This document shows positions 1 through 5,971 of a DNA stretch of 5,971 nt, piece after piece; within the stretch, counting starts at the first letter, position 1, and each line of letters begins with the position of its first letter. Position numbers and translations under genes: made by a program. Location of the stretch: the NCBI GenBank assembly GCA_029335925.2, contig JARJMX020000083.1, forward strand, positions 1 to 5,971, given 5' to 3'. The notes under the pieces are model-generated. The model did not search any database, was not told the origin of the DNA, and was given only the letters and a program-made list of their open reading frames with translations. Source of the stretch: Gammaproteobacteria bacterium. GTDB lineage: Bacteria > Pseudomonadota > Gammaproteobacteria > Halothiobacillales > Halothiobacillaceae.

Positions 1-2
1 GT

Positions 3-863
3 CTGGTCCTGCTGGGGTCGGCGCTGCTGGCGGGGCTGGTCGCACTGCTCCTGGCCCGCAGGCTGGTGCGTCCGGTGGAGGGCATCTCGCGCACCGCCCA
101 GATCTGGGGGCGCGGACAGCCGGCCCCCCTGGCGCCTGGGGGGTGCGAGGTGCGCGCGGTGTGCGAGCTGGCCGAGCAGCTCGAGCAGATGATGCGGGCC
201 CTGCGTCGGCACGAGCATGACAAGACCACCCTGCTGGCGGGCGTGTCGCATGACCTGCGCACCCCGTTGGCCCGCCTGCGGCTGGCGCTGGAAATGTTGC
301 CGCGGGACGGTACCGGGGGGGTGCACGATTCGATGGTGCGTGACGTGGAGGCGATGGATCGCCTGATCGGCCAGGCTCTGCAGCTTGCCCGGGCGGAGAC
401 GATGGCGGAGGAGGAGACGGATCTCGTCGCCTTCACCAGCCAGCTGGTCGAAGAGTTGCGGCGGGGCGGCACGGGGCTGAGCTTCAGCGGCCCCGCCCTT
501 TGTCGCGGCCGCTGCGTGCCCCAGTCCCTGAGCCGAATCCTGACCAACTTGGTCGACAACGCCTGGCGCTATGGCGGCTTTCAGCCGGTCGAGCTGGTGC
601 TCGACTGCACGCCGACACGCGTGCGCTTCGAGGTTCTGGATCGCGGCCCCGGCATCCCGCAGGACATGCGTGAGGCGGTGTTCGAGCCGATCGTGCGTCT
701 GGAGGCGTCGCGCAGCCTTTCGACCGGCGGCAGCGGCCTCGGCCTGTCGATCGCGCGCCAGCTCGCGCGGGTACAGGGCTGGCGGCTGGGGATAGAGCCG
801 CGCGAGGGCGGCGGCACGCGGGCCTGGCTGGAGATGGACGTGCGGCCCTACCCCAAAGACTGA
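3..863 (+). CDS. EnvZ-like sensor histidine kinase, C-terminal part (5' end outside window)
   Basis: Membrane-bound sensor kinase of a two-component system: it autophosphorylates a histidine and passes the phosphate to a response regulator, which is not in the window. The open frame runs in from the left edge, so the GTG at 66 is internal and not the start. Of 286 visible residues, about 1-20 are a hydrophobic Leu/Ala/Val-rich second membrane segment ending in basic residues (ARRLVRP), followed by a HAMP linker (about 20-70). The H-box is VSHDLRTPLARLRLALEM with the phospho-acceptor His83 (codon 249-251). The ATPase domain shows the N-box NLVDNAWRYG (182-191), G1 box DRGPGIP (213-219), F-box VFEPIVRLE (near 226) and G2 box GGSGLGLS (242-249). 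The H-box and order of motifs resemble EnvZ closely, but the periplasmic sensor domain is missing, so the stimulus and the exact orthologue are unknown. All catalytic boxes are intact. It converges on parB. Confidence 0.93.
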   Translation: MVLLGSALLAGLVALLLARRLVRPVEGISRTAQIWGRGQPAPLAPGGCEVRAVCELAEQLEQMMRALRRHEHDKTTLLAGVSHDLRTPLARLRLALEMLPRDGTGGVHDSMVRDVEAMDRLIGQALQLARAETMAEEETDLVAFTSQLVEELRRGGTGLSFSGPALCRGRCVPQSLSRILTNLVDNAWRYGGFQPVELVLDCTPTRVRFEVLDRGPGIPQDMREAVFEPIVRLEASRSLSTGGSGLGLSIARQLARVQGWRLGIEPREGGGTRAWLEMDVRPYPKD

Positions 864-877
864 GGATGTGCTCAGTC
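858..877. terminator. Inverted repeat across both stop codons of convergent genes; possible weak bidirectional terminator
   Basis: GACTGAG (858-864), loop GATGTG, CTCAGTC (871-877) is a perfect 7-bp inverted repeat. It contains the TGA of the kinase gene (861-863) and the TGA of parB (872-874 on the minus strand). On the minus strand the stem is followed by TTTGGGG, a T-tract of only three, and on the plus strand by no T-tract. A hairpin forms in transcripts of either direction, but a strong intrinsic terminator is not supported. The role is inferred from position. Confidence 0.4.
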
Positions 878-1729
878 CGCGGGGGTCAAGCGCGAGAGCA
901 GGGCGTCGAGCTCGTCGAGCGAGCTGTAGCGCAGGATGATCTGGCCTTTGCCGCGCTGGCCGTGGCGGATCTGCGCGGGGGTGCCGAGATATTCGCTCAG
1001 GCGGCGTTCGAGATCGGTGATGTTCGGGTCGGCGGCCTTGGGCGCTGGGGTCTTAGCCTGCGGGGTCTGGAGCAGGCGGGCGACGAGGGTCTCGACGTCG
1101 CGCACCGTCATCTGCTGGGCGACAATCTTCTTCGCCACCTCTTCCTGCTGTGCCCTGGGCAGGGGGAGCAGGGCGCGGGCATGGCCCATGTCGAGTTGGC
1201 CGGTCTCCACCAGCCCCTGCACCGCCGGGGCGAGTTCGAGCAGGCGCAGCAGGTTGCTTACGTGGGTGCGCGAATGACCGACAGCCTCGCCGGCCTGCTG
1301 GTGGGTGAGGCCAAACTCCTCGATCAGGCGCTTGATACCCTGCGCCTTCTCCAAGGCATGGAGGTCCTCGCGCTGAAGGTTCTCGACCAGGGCGAGGGCG
1401 GCGGTGGTGCGATCGTCCACCTGGCGCACCATCGCCGGGATGTGGGTGAGGCCGGCCAGCCCGGCCGCGCGCCAGCGGCGCTCGCCTGCGATCAGTTCAT
1501 AGCCGTCGCCCGCCGGGCGGACGATCACCGGCTGCAGCAGGCCCTGGGTCTTGATCGAGGTGGCCAGTTGTTCAAGTTGCTCTGGTGCAAAACCTTGGCG
1601 CGGCTGCCAAGGGTTGGGACGGATCGCGGAGATCGGCAGGGTGCGCAGCTCGCCCTCGCGCGGCTTGTCACTGGAGGAGAGCAGGGATTCCAGGCCCCGG
1701 CCGAGGCCCCGCTTGGCGGTGGCATTCAT
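872..1729 (-). CDS. parB: Chromosome-partitioning protein ParB (Spo0J family)
   Basis: Centromere-binding CTPase clamp that loads at parS sites, spreads along DNA and works with ParA to segregate the origin region. The product is 285 residues, normal for chromosomal ParB. The N-terminal KRGLGRGLESLL (6-17) is the conserved basic segment that contacts ParA. The ParB/Srx nucleotide-binding domain follows (about 30-120), with GERRWRA (82-88) and ENLQRED (116-122), the motifs that bind CTP and Mg. A helix-turn-helix lies at about 141-163 (LTHQQAGEAVGHSRTHVSNL). A Gln/Pro/Lys-rich linker (221-235) leads to the C-terminal dimerisation domain (about 236-285). The ATG at 1729 overlaps the parA stop as ATGA and has a strong Shine-Dalgarno site 8 nt upstream. 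Last gene of the operon. In many gammaproteobacteria the atp operon lies next; here a convergent kinase gene does. Confidence 0.97.
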   Translation of the reverse strand: MNATAKRGLGRGLESLLSSSDKPREGELRTLPISAIRPNPWQPRQGFAPEQLEQLATSIKTQGLLQPVIVRPAGDGYELIAGERRWRAAGLAGLTHIPAMVRQVDDRTTAALALVENLQREDLHALEKAQGIKRLIEEFGLTHQQAGEAVGHSRTHVSNLLRLLELAPAVQGLVETGQLDMGHARALLPLPRAQQEEVAKKIVAQQMTVRDVETLVARLLQTPQAKTPAPKAADPNITDLERRLSEYLGTPAQIRHGQRGKGQIILRYSSLDELDALLSRLTPAD

Positions 1730-2508
1730 GCGGCACGCTCCTTCATCAATCGCTCCATGACCTCCTGGGCCAGCTGCACGTAGGCCTGCGCGCCGGCGGA
1801 TGTGGGGTCGTAGGCAAGCCCGGACAGGCCGTGGCTCGGGGCCTCGGCCAGACGCACGTTGCGCGGGATGATGGTCTGGAATAGGCGGGGGCCGAAGTGG
1901 GCCTCCAGTTGTTGGGAGACCTCCTGCGCCAGGCGGTTGCGCCCGTCAAACATGGTGCGCAGCACGCCGAAGATGGCAATGTTGGGGTTCACCGCGGCGC
2001 GTACCTGCTCGAGGGTGTTCATCAGGGCGGATAGTCCTTCGAGGGCGAAGTATTCGCACTGCATGGGCACCACCACCCCCTGGGCCGCGACCAGCGCGTT
2101 GACGGTGAGGATGTTGAGCGCCGGTGGGCAGTCGATGATGACCATGTCATAGCGTTCCAGCACGGTCTGCAAGGCGTTGCGCAGGACTATCTCACGGCCG
2201 ATCTTGCTCACCAGGTGCACCTCGGCGGCGGTGAGATCACCGTTGGCGGGCAGGATGTCGAAGTCGCCCGACTCGGTCGGGTGGATACAGGCGCCGATCT
2301 CCGCCTCACCCAGCAGCAGCTCGGCCGCGGTCGGCGCGATGGTGTGCTTGTCCAGCCCGCTGGCGGTGGTGGTGTTGCCCTGCGGGTCGAAATCGATCAG
2401 AAGCACCCGCTTGTCGGCGAGTGCCATGCCGGCGGCGAGGTTCACGGCGGTGGTGGTCTTGCCCACTCCGCCCTTTTGGTTGGCGATGGCGAGAACGATC
2501 GCGCTCAC
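1726..2508 (-). CDS. parA: Chromosome-partitioning ATPase ParA (Soj/MinD family)
   Basis: Deviant-Walker ATPase that dimerises on nucleoid DNA when bound to ATP and is released by ParB, giving the gradient that moves the origin region. The 260-residue product starts directly with the ATPase fold and has no N-terminal DNA-binding domain, as expected for chromosomal Soj-type (type Ib) ParA rather than P1-type plasmid ParA. Visible motifs are the deviant Walker A KGGVGKTT (12-19, signature Lys12 and catalytic Lys17), Walker A' LLIDFDPQGN (36-45), Walker B VIIDCPP (123-129), and the Soj hallmark IPRNVRLAEAPSHG (214-227). The GTG start at 2508 gives the standard N-terminus MSAIVLAIANQKGG and overlaps the rsmG stop as GTGA; a Shine-Dalgarno site lies 6 nt upstream. 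The stop overlaps the parB ATG. Confidence 0.97.
   Translation of the reverse strand: MSAIVLAIANQKGGVGKTTTAVNLAAGMALADKRVLLIDFDPQGNTTTASGLDKHTIAPTAAELLLGEAEIGACIHPTESGDFDILPANGDLTAAEVHLVSKIGREIVLRNALQTVLERYDMVIIDCPPALNILTVNALVAAQGVVVPMQCEYFALEGLSALMNTLEQVRAAVNPNIAIFGVLRTMFDGRNRLAQEVSQQLEAHFGPRLFQTIIPRNVRLAEAPSHGLSGLAYDPTSAGAQAYVQLAQEVMERLMKERAA
1738..1743 (-). promoter_or_regulatory. Ribosome binding site for parB
   Basis: AAGGAG on the minus strand, 8 nt before the parB ATG and inside the last codons of parA. It confirms the parB start and suggests that parB is initiated strongly in its own right as well as by coupling to parA. Confidence 0.75.
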
Positions 2509-3149
2509 GAGGTTTCCTTGTCACACAGGATGATCAGATGGCGCTCACCGAGGACGGCCGGGGCGGCAAGACGGGGCGTGGCGACCACTTCGGCCCAGGC
2601 GGGCAGCTTTGCCAGCTCATCATTCGGTATCTGGCCCTTCATGGCCAGCCAGCGCCCGCCTGGGACGAGCAGGTGGCGGGTGAGGGTAAGAAAATTGGTC
2701 AGCGAGGCAAAGGCGCGACTCGTGATCTGGGGATAATAACCCTCCAGTGTCTCAATGCGGGTATGCAGGGCGCGGGCGCGATTCAACCTTAGGGTGCGGA
2801 TGGCGTGCTCCATGAAGCGCACCTTCTTGGCCACAGCGTCGACCGTAGTCACCTCAAGCTCGGGCCGGACGATGGCCAGCACGAGGCCAGGCAGGCCGGC
2901 GCCCGCACCGACGTCGAGCAGCGGGGCATCGGCGACGTGCGGCAGCAGGCTGAGCGAGTCGAGCAGGTGCTTGTCCACCATCTCCAACGGGTCGCGGATC
3001 GCGGTGAGATTGTAGGCCCGGTTCCACTTGGCCATCAGCTCCAGGTAGTCGAGCAAGGCAGCTTGGGCTTTCTCTGGGATGACGAGCCCCATGCTGGCGA
3101 TGCCATCGGCAAGATGCGCGGCGAGGATGTTCCGATCAAGCGTGCCCAC
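2505..3149 (-). CDS. rsmG: 16S rRNA (guanine-527-N7)-methyltransferase RsmG (GidB)
   Basis: S-adenosylmethionine-dependent enzyme that methylates N7 of G527 in the 530 loop of 16S rRNA; loss of it gives low-level streptomycin resistance in several bacteria. The product is 214 residues, against 207 in E. coli. Family blocks are WNRAYNLTAIRDP (42-54), HLLDSLS (61-67), the SAM-binding glycine loop LLDVGAGAGLPGL (77-89), the acidic ribose contact TTVDAVAKKVRF (101-112), SRAFASL (144-150), AMKGQ (169-173) and the terminal GERHLI (201-206). The frame is open up to 3296, but the extra 49 residues have no family similarity and overlap the upstream gene. The GTG at 3149, with GGGAGG 5 nt upstream, is the better start and gives the expected length. 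It overlaps the upstream small gene by 14 nt and parA by 4 nt. Confidence 0.95.
   Translation of the reverse strand: MGTLDRNILAAHLADGIASMGLVIPEKAQAALLDYLELMAKWNRAYNLTAIRDPLEMVDKHLLDSLSLLPHVADAPLLDVGAGAGLPGLVLAIVRPELEVTTVDAVAKKVRFMEHAIRTLRLNRARALHTRIETLEGYYPQITSRAFASLTNFLTLTRHLLVPGGRWLAMKGQIPNDELAKLPAWAEVVATPRLAAPAVLGERHLIILCDKETS
2515..2519 (-). promoter_or_regulatory. Ribosome binding site for parA (GTG start)
   Basis: AAGGA on the minus strand, 6 nt before the GTG at 2508, within the 3' end of rsmG. Together with the GTGA overlap it decides the non-ATG start of parA. Confidence 0.7.
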
Positions 3150-3366
3150 CGCAGCCTCCCGTACAGTGCGGCTGTTCGCGCTGGACCGGCGGGCAGGGGG
3201 TGTCGCCAAAGGAGCAGAACACACAACAGTCACCCGGTTTGGGGCCAAGCAGGGTATCGCAGAGCGGGCAGGGCAGGTACCACTGGCAGGCATCAAGGGG
3301 CATGGTCGCCGTCCATCTATGCCCGCAGGCGGGGCAGGTGACGGTGGAGTCGGGTTTGACGTTCAT
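3136..3366 (-). CDS. Small cysteine-rich GDCCVxC-family protein
   Basis: A 76-residue soluble protein with 11 cysteines and no signal peptide or membrane segment. Cysteines are at 11, 14, 27, 33, 36, 47, 48, 51, 58, 68 and 72. The CPAC (11-14) and CPLC (33-36) pairs suggest a zinc-ribbon or other metal-binding fold. MPLDAC (22-27), [11 protein letters not shown] (45-55) and PCPP (57-60) match, from memory, the family named 'GDCCVxC domain-containing (seleno)protein', some members of which carry selenocysteine. Here the signature cysteines are ordinary TGT and TGC codons, so this is a cysteine form. The biochemical function is not established; metal binding or thiol redox chemistry is an inference from the cysteines. 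The ATG at 3366 overlaps the mnmG stop (ATGA); only a weak, closely spaced AAGAG precedes it, so coupling to mnmG translation is likely. The 3' end overlaps rsmG by 14 nt and encodes a CxxxC tail. Confidence 0.88.
   Translation of the reverse strand: MNVKPDSTVTCPACGHRWTATMPLDACQWYLPCPLCDTLLGPKPGDCCVFCSFGDTPCPPVQREQPHCTGGCGGHA
3155..3160 (-). promoter_or_regulatory. Ribosome binding site deciding the GTG start of rsmG
   Basis: GGGAGG on the minus strand, 5 nt before the GTG at 3149. It lies inside the coding region of the upstream cysteine-rich gene, where it encodes part of that protein's TGGCGG tail. It favours the 214-residue RsmG over the longer open frame starting at 3296. Confidence 0.75.
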
Positions 3367-5249
3367 ACGCTCTTGGCGGCCAGCTGCCGCTTTTTCAGGT
3401 GGATCAAAAGCAGAGAGATGGCTGCAGGCGTGACCCCGGGGATACGTGAGGCTTGGCCCAGGGTCGCTGGGCGGTGGGCCTTGAGCTTTTGCTTGATTTC
3501 GTTGGAGAGGCCGCTGATGGTATCGAAATCGAGGTCCTCCGGCAGCACGGTCTCCTCGTTGCGGCGGGCGCGTTCGATCTCTTCCTGCTGCCGGTCGAGG
3601 TAGCCGGCGTATTTGACCTGCACCTCGATCTGTTCTGCCACGTCCTCACGCGCCATACCTGGGCCGATGCCGGGTAGGGTGGAGAGCTTCGCATAGTCCA
3701 GTTCGGGGCGCTTGAGCAGGTCCAGGGCGGTGGATTCGCGCGAGAGTGCGATGCCCTGCGCACGCAGGGCCTGGCCTGCTGGGCTTGTCGGTGTGACCAT
3801 GAGTTCGCGCAGCCGTTGGCGCTCGCGTTCGATGGCCTCGCGTTTTTCGTTAAAGGCGCGCCAGCGCTCTTCGCCGACGATACCCAAACGCCGCCCGAGC
3901 TCGGTCAGGCGCAGATCGGCGTTGTCCTCGCGCAAGAGTAGGCGGTATTCCGCGCGGCTGGTGAACATGCGGTAGGGCTCGTTGGTACCGAGGGTGATGA
4001 GGTCGTCGATCATCACCCCGATGTAGCTCTCCTCGCGTCGTGGTGTCCACGGTTCCAAGTCACGGGCCTGACGCGCGGCGTTGATGCCGGCCACCAGGCC
4101 CTGGGCACCGGCCTCCTCATAGCCGGTGGTGCCATTGATCTGGCCGGCGAAGAACAGGCCATCGAGCACCTTCGTTTCCAGCGTGGGCTTAAGGTCGCGC
4201 GGGTCGAAGTAGTCATACTCGATGGCGTAGGCCGGGCGGGTGATATGGCAGCGCTCGAAGCCCTTGATCGAGCGGTACATCTCAAGCTGCACATCGAAGG
4301 GCAGGGAGGTGGAAACCCCATTGGGGTAGATCTCCATCGAGGTCAGGCTCTCCGGCTCGACGAACACCTGGTGGCGCTCCTTGTCGGCGAAACGGACCAC
4401 CTTGTCCTCGATCGAGGGGCAGTAGCGCGGGCCGATACCTTCGATCACCCCAGCGTACAAGGGCGAACGGTCGAGGTTGGATCGGATGATCTCGTGGGTG
4501 CGCTCAGTGGTGTAGGTGATGTAGCAGCTCACCTGGCGTGGGTGCTCGGCACGCGAGCCTAGGAAGGAAAACACCGGGACGGGGTCGTCACTCTTCTGTT
4601 CCTCCATCACCGAAAGATCGAGCGAGCGGATGTCGATGCGCGCCGGAGTGCCAGTCTTCAGGCGGCCAACGCGCGGATGAAGCTCGCGCAGGCGGCGGGC
4701 GAGGGCGATGGACGGGGGATCGCCCATGCGCCCGCCGGCGTAGTTCTCCATGCCGATGTGGATCTTGCCGCCGAGGAAGGTGCCGGCAGTGAGCACCACC
4801 GCACGCGCAGGGAAGCGGATGCCGGTGTTGGTGACCACACCAGTGACGCGATCCCCCTCCACGATCAAATCGTCGGCCGCCTGCTGGAACACCCATAGGT
4901 TGGGCTGATTCTCTACCATCTGGCGGATGGCGATACGGTAGAGGTTGCGGTCGGCCTGCGCGCGGGTGGCGCGCACCGCCGGGCCCTTGCGCGCGTTAAG
5001 GATGCGGAACTGGATGCCGCTGCGGTCGGCAGCGCGGGCCATGGCACCGTCAAGGGCATCGATCTCCTTGACCAGGTGCCCCTTGCCGATACCGCCGATG
5101 GCCGGATTGCAGCTCATCGCGCCAACGGTCTCGATGTTGTGGGTCAGAAGCAGGGTCCTGGCGCCCGCGCGTGCCGCGGCCAGCGCGGCCTCGGTGCCGG
5201 CGTGGCCGCCGCCGATGACGATGACCTCGAAGGTTTCGGGATAGAGCAT
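3363..5249 (-). CDS. mnmG: tRNA uridine-5-carboxymethylaminomethyl modification enzyme MnmG (GidA)
   Basis: FAD-dependent enzyme that, with the GTPase MnmE, installs the cmnm5/nm5 group on wobble uridine U34 of certain tRNAs, using methylene-tetrahydrofolate, and so maintains decoding accuracy. The 628-residue product is full length (E. coli 629). The N-terminal Rossmann motif [12 protein letters not shown] (11-22) binds [17 protein letters not shown] (46-59) contains Cys47, and [11 protein letters not shown] (273-283) contains Cys277, the two conserved cysteines. A second signature, [18 protein letters not shown], is at 368-385. The C-terminal part has [17 protein letters not shown] (429-445) and the helical MnmE/tRNA-binding region with [13 protein letters not shown] (538-550). 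The start [14 protein letters not shown] matches the family. No clear Shine-Dalgarno site precedes it. First gene of the overlapping unit that ends with parB; MnmE is not in the window. Confidence 0.98.
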   Translation of the reverse strand: MLYPETFEVIVIGGGHAGTEAALAAARAGARTLLLTHNIETVGAMSCNPAIGGIGKGHLVKEIDALDGAMARAADRSGIQFRILNARKGPAVRATRAQADRNLYRIAIRQMVENQPNLWVFQQAADDLIVEGDRVTGVVTNTGIRFPARAVVLTAGTFLGGKIHIGMENYAGGRMGDPPSIALARRLRELHPRVGRLKTGTPARIDIRSLDLSVMEEQKSDDPVPVFSFLGSRAEHPRQVSCYITYTTERTHEIIRSNLDRSPLYAGVIEGIGPRYCPSIEDKVVRFADKERHQVFVEPESLTSMEIYPNGVSTSLPFDVQLEMYRSIKGFERCHITRPAYAIEYDYFDPRDLKPTLETKVLDGLFFAGQINGTTGYEEAGAQGLVAGINAARQARDLEPWTPRREESYIGVMIDDLITLGTNEPYRMFTSRAEYRLLLREDNADLRLTELGRRLGIVGEERWRAFNEKREAIERERQRLRELMVTPTSPAGQALRAQGIALSRESTALDLLKRPELDYAKLSTLPGIGPGMAREDVAEQIEVQVKYAGYLDRQQEEIERARRNEETVLPEDLDFDTISGLSNEIKQKLKAHRPATLGQASRIPGVTPAAISLLLIHLKKRQLAAKSV

Positions 5250-5259
5250 GGTTGCAACC
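5250..5259 (-). repeat. 10-bp palindrome abutting the mnmG start codon
   Basis: GGTTGCAACC is a perfect palindrome lying directly before the mnmG ATG, where a Shine-Dalgarno site would be expected. No AGGAG-like sequence is in the usual window; the nearest purine run (AGGG, about 5272-5275) is over 20 nt upstream. Any regulatory role is unproven, and a 10-bp palindrome can occur by chance. Confidence 0.4.
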
Positions 5260-5295
5260 GATATGGCGTCGCCCTGTGACCGAAAAATGGCAAGG

Positions 5296-5305
5296 CAAGT
5301 ACTTG
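5296..5305. promoter_or_regulatory. Palindrome at the predicted mnmG transcription start; possible operator
   Basis: CAAGTACTTG is a perfect 10-bp palindrome immediately downstream of the -10 box, where transcription should begin. Further CAAG/CTTG units lie at 5291-5294 and 5312-5315, so the -10 is also flanked by CTTG and CAAG half-sites. The layout suits a repressor site, but no regulator is identified. Confidence 0.3.
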
Positions 5306-5311
5306 ATTATA
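5306..5311 (-). promoter_or_regulatory. Likely sigma-70 promoter -10 box for the mnmG operon
   Basis: A perfect TATAAT on the minus strand in the only sizeable intergenic gap, about 57 nt before the mnmG ATG, which predicts a leader of roughly 50 nt. The surrounding DNA is clearly more AT-rich than the genes. No good -35 hexamer is found at 16-18 bp spacing (CTCCCA at 17 bp), so an activator or weak basal activity is possible. It would drive mnmG through parB independently of speE. Confidence 0.6.
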
Positions 5312-5336
5312 CAAGCTCTATCGACCGATGGGAGGT

Positions 5337-5971
5337 TCACAGGTTCGCTAGGGCCTCACGCATGAACTCGGGCGGGGTGAGGGCGCCTTGGTGCACATCC
5401 GCGTTGTAGTAGCGGGTGGCAAAACCTTTGGTCTCGGCATCGGCGCGGCGGAAGGCATCGAGCGGCAGGCCCTTGCTCGCTAGAGTGCAGGTGATCGAGC
5501 CGCCCGGATAGACCGGCTGTGGGAACAGCAGGCTGCGGCGCTCGCTGAAGCCGGCCTGGATCATCGCCCGGTGGTAGTTCTTGAGGATGTCCAGGTGATA
5601 GAAGGGCGATTCGCTCTGGCCCACCATGATTCCGTTTGGTTTGAGCACACGGTAGCAATCGGCGAGGAAGGCCGGGCCGAACAGGCCCTCGCCCGGGCCG
5701 ACCGGATCAGTGGAGTCGACGATGATGATGTCCACCGAGGCTGTCGGGGCTTCGCGCATGTACTTGATGCCGTCATCGAAACGCAGATCGGCGCGCGGGT
5801 CGCCGTTGGCGGCGCACAGCTCGGGGAACCATTTCTCCGCCATGCGGGTGACCTGCTCGTCGATGTCGATCTGCGTGACCTTCGCAACGCCAGGATGTTT
5901 GAGCACCTCGCGCAAGGTACCGCAGTCGCCGCCGCCAATGATCACCACCTCCTTCGGGTCGGGGTGGGTGA
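5337..5971 (-). CDS. speE: Spermidine synthase SpeE (N-terminus outside window)
   Basis: Cytosolic aminopropyltransferase that transfers the aminopropyl group of decarboxylated S-adenosylmethionine to putrescine, giving spermidine and methylthioadenosine. About 210 residues are visible and some 70-80 N-terminal ones are missing; the frame enters at the right edge with THPDPKEVVIIGGG, a typical internal SpeE sequence, so the GTG at 5948 is not the start. Key blocks, numbered from the first visible residue, are IIGGGDCGTLREVLKH (10-25, nucleotide-binding loop), IDIDE (34-38), FDDG (64-67), VDSTDPVGPGEGLF (84-97, containing the expected proton-acceptor Asp85 and Asp88), GQSESPF (117-123) and FPQPVYPGGSITCTLASKG (149-167). 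The Cys in GGGDCG replaces the Gly of many homologues and is probably ordinary variation. It ends 87 bp before mnmG on the same strand, and no convincing terminator lies between, so read-through into mnmG is possible. Confidence 0.95.
   Translation of the reverse strand, partial: THPDPKEVVIIGGGDCGTLREVLKHPGVAKVTQIDIDEQVTRMAEKWFPELCAANGDPRADLRFDDGIKYMREAPTASVDIIIVDSTDPVGPGEGLFGPAFLADCYRVLKPNGIMVGQSESPFYHLDILKNYHRAMIQAGFSERRSLLFPQPVYPGGSITCTLASKGLPLDAFRRADAETKGFATRYYNADVHQGALTPPEFMREALANL

Noticed and set aside
66..68. GTG at 66 as the start of the histidine kinase
   Set aside because: The frame is open to the left edge and the residues before it form a membrane segment running into the HAMP linker, so the gene begins outside the window.
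866..1783. Long plus-strand open frame (305 codons) antisense to parB
   Set aside because: It mirrors parB in GC-rich DNA, has a low-complexity composition with no recognisable domain, and parB on the other strand is unmistakable.
3216..3236. Selenocysteine (in-frame TGA) in the GDCCVFC motif
   Set aside because: The motif cysteines are TGT, TGT and TGC, with no in-frame TGA before the final stop, so this is a cysteine form of the family.
3150..3296. N-terminal extension of RsmG to 3296
   Set aside because: The extra 49 residues have no RsmG similarity and lie in another frame of the small cysteine-rich gene; the GTG at 3149 has a good ribosome binding site and gives the normal family length.
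2805..3341. Plus-strand open frame (178 codons) antisense to rsmG and the small gene
   Set aside because: It has no family motifs and lies opposite two well-supported genes; GC-rich DNA commonly gives such open frames.
5276..5300. Intrinsic terminator after speE ending in the TTTTT run on the minus strand
   Set aside because: No stable GC-rich stem precedes the five-T run, and it lies downstream of the -10 box in the probable mnmG leader.
5946..5948. GTG at 5948 as the start of spermidine synthase
   Set aside because: The upstream residues THPDPKEV are typical internal SpeE sequence and about 70-80 residues of the N-terminal domain would be missing.
1..5971. parS sites (consensus TGTTTCACGTGAAACA) near parAB
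   Set aside because: No match or near match to the central TTCACGTGAA was found on reading the window; parS sites may lie elsewhere near the origin.

Overview
This 5,971-base, GC-rich window looks like chromosomal DNA of a proteobacterium. A gamma- or betaproteobacterium is most likely, because the mnmG-rsmG-parA-parB order is the classic arrangement near the chromosome origin and the histidine kinase at the left end resembles EnvZ. The species cannot be named from the sequence alone. Coding density is very high; the only gap of any size is 87 bp (5250-5336).

Layout: positions 3-863 (+) hold the C-terminal part of an EnvZ-like sensor histidine kinase whose N-terminus lies outside the window. 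It converges on parB, with only 8 bp between the two stop codons, and a perfect 7-bp inverted repeat (858-877) covers both stops. Everything else is on the minus strand. Read in transcription order from the right edge it is: speE (spermidine synthase, N-terminus cut by the window edge); an 87-bp spacer with a consensus -10 box and short palindromes; mnmG (tRNA wobble-uridine modification); a 76-codon cysteine-rich gene of the GDCCVxC family; rsmG (16S rRNA methyltransferase); parA; and parB (chromosome partition).

The five genes from mnmG to parB form a tightly packed unit in which every junction overlaps: 4-nt overlaps at mnmG/small gene, rsmG/parA and parA/parB, and a 14-nt overlap at small gene/rsmG. 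They are very probably co-transcribed and translationally coupled. The operon joins two RNA-modification enzymes with the Soj/Spo0J-type partition pair. SpeE supplies polyamines, which also act on nucleic acids and ribosomes, but its link to the others may be position only.

The least ordinary item is the small cysteine-rich gene embedded between mnmG and rsmG, a pair that is usually adjacent. Its product carries the GDCCVFC and PCPP signatures of a poorly characterised family known to include selenocysteine-containing members. No RNA genes, mobile elements, CRISPR arrays or parS sites were seen.
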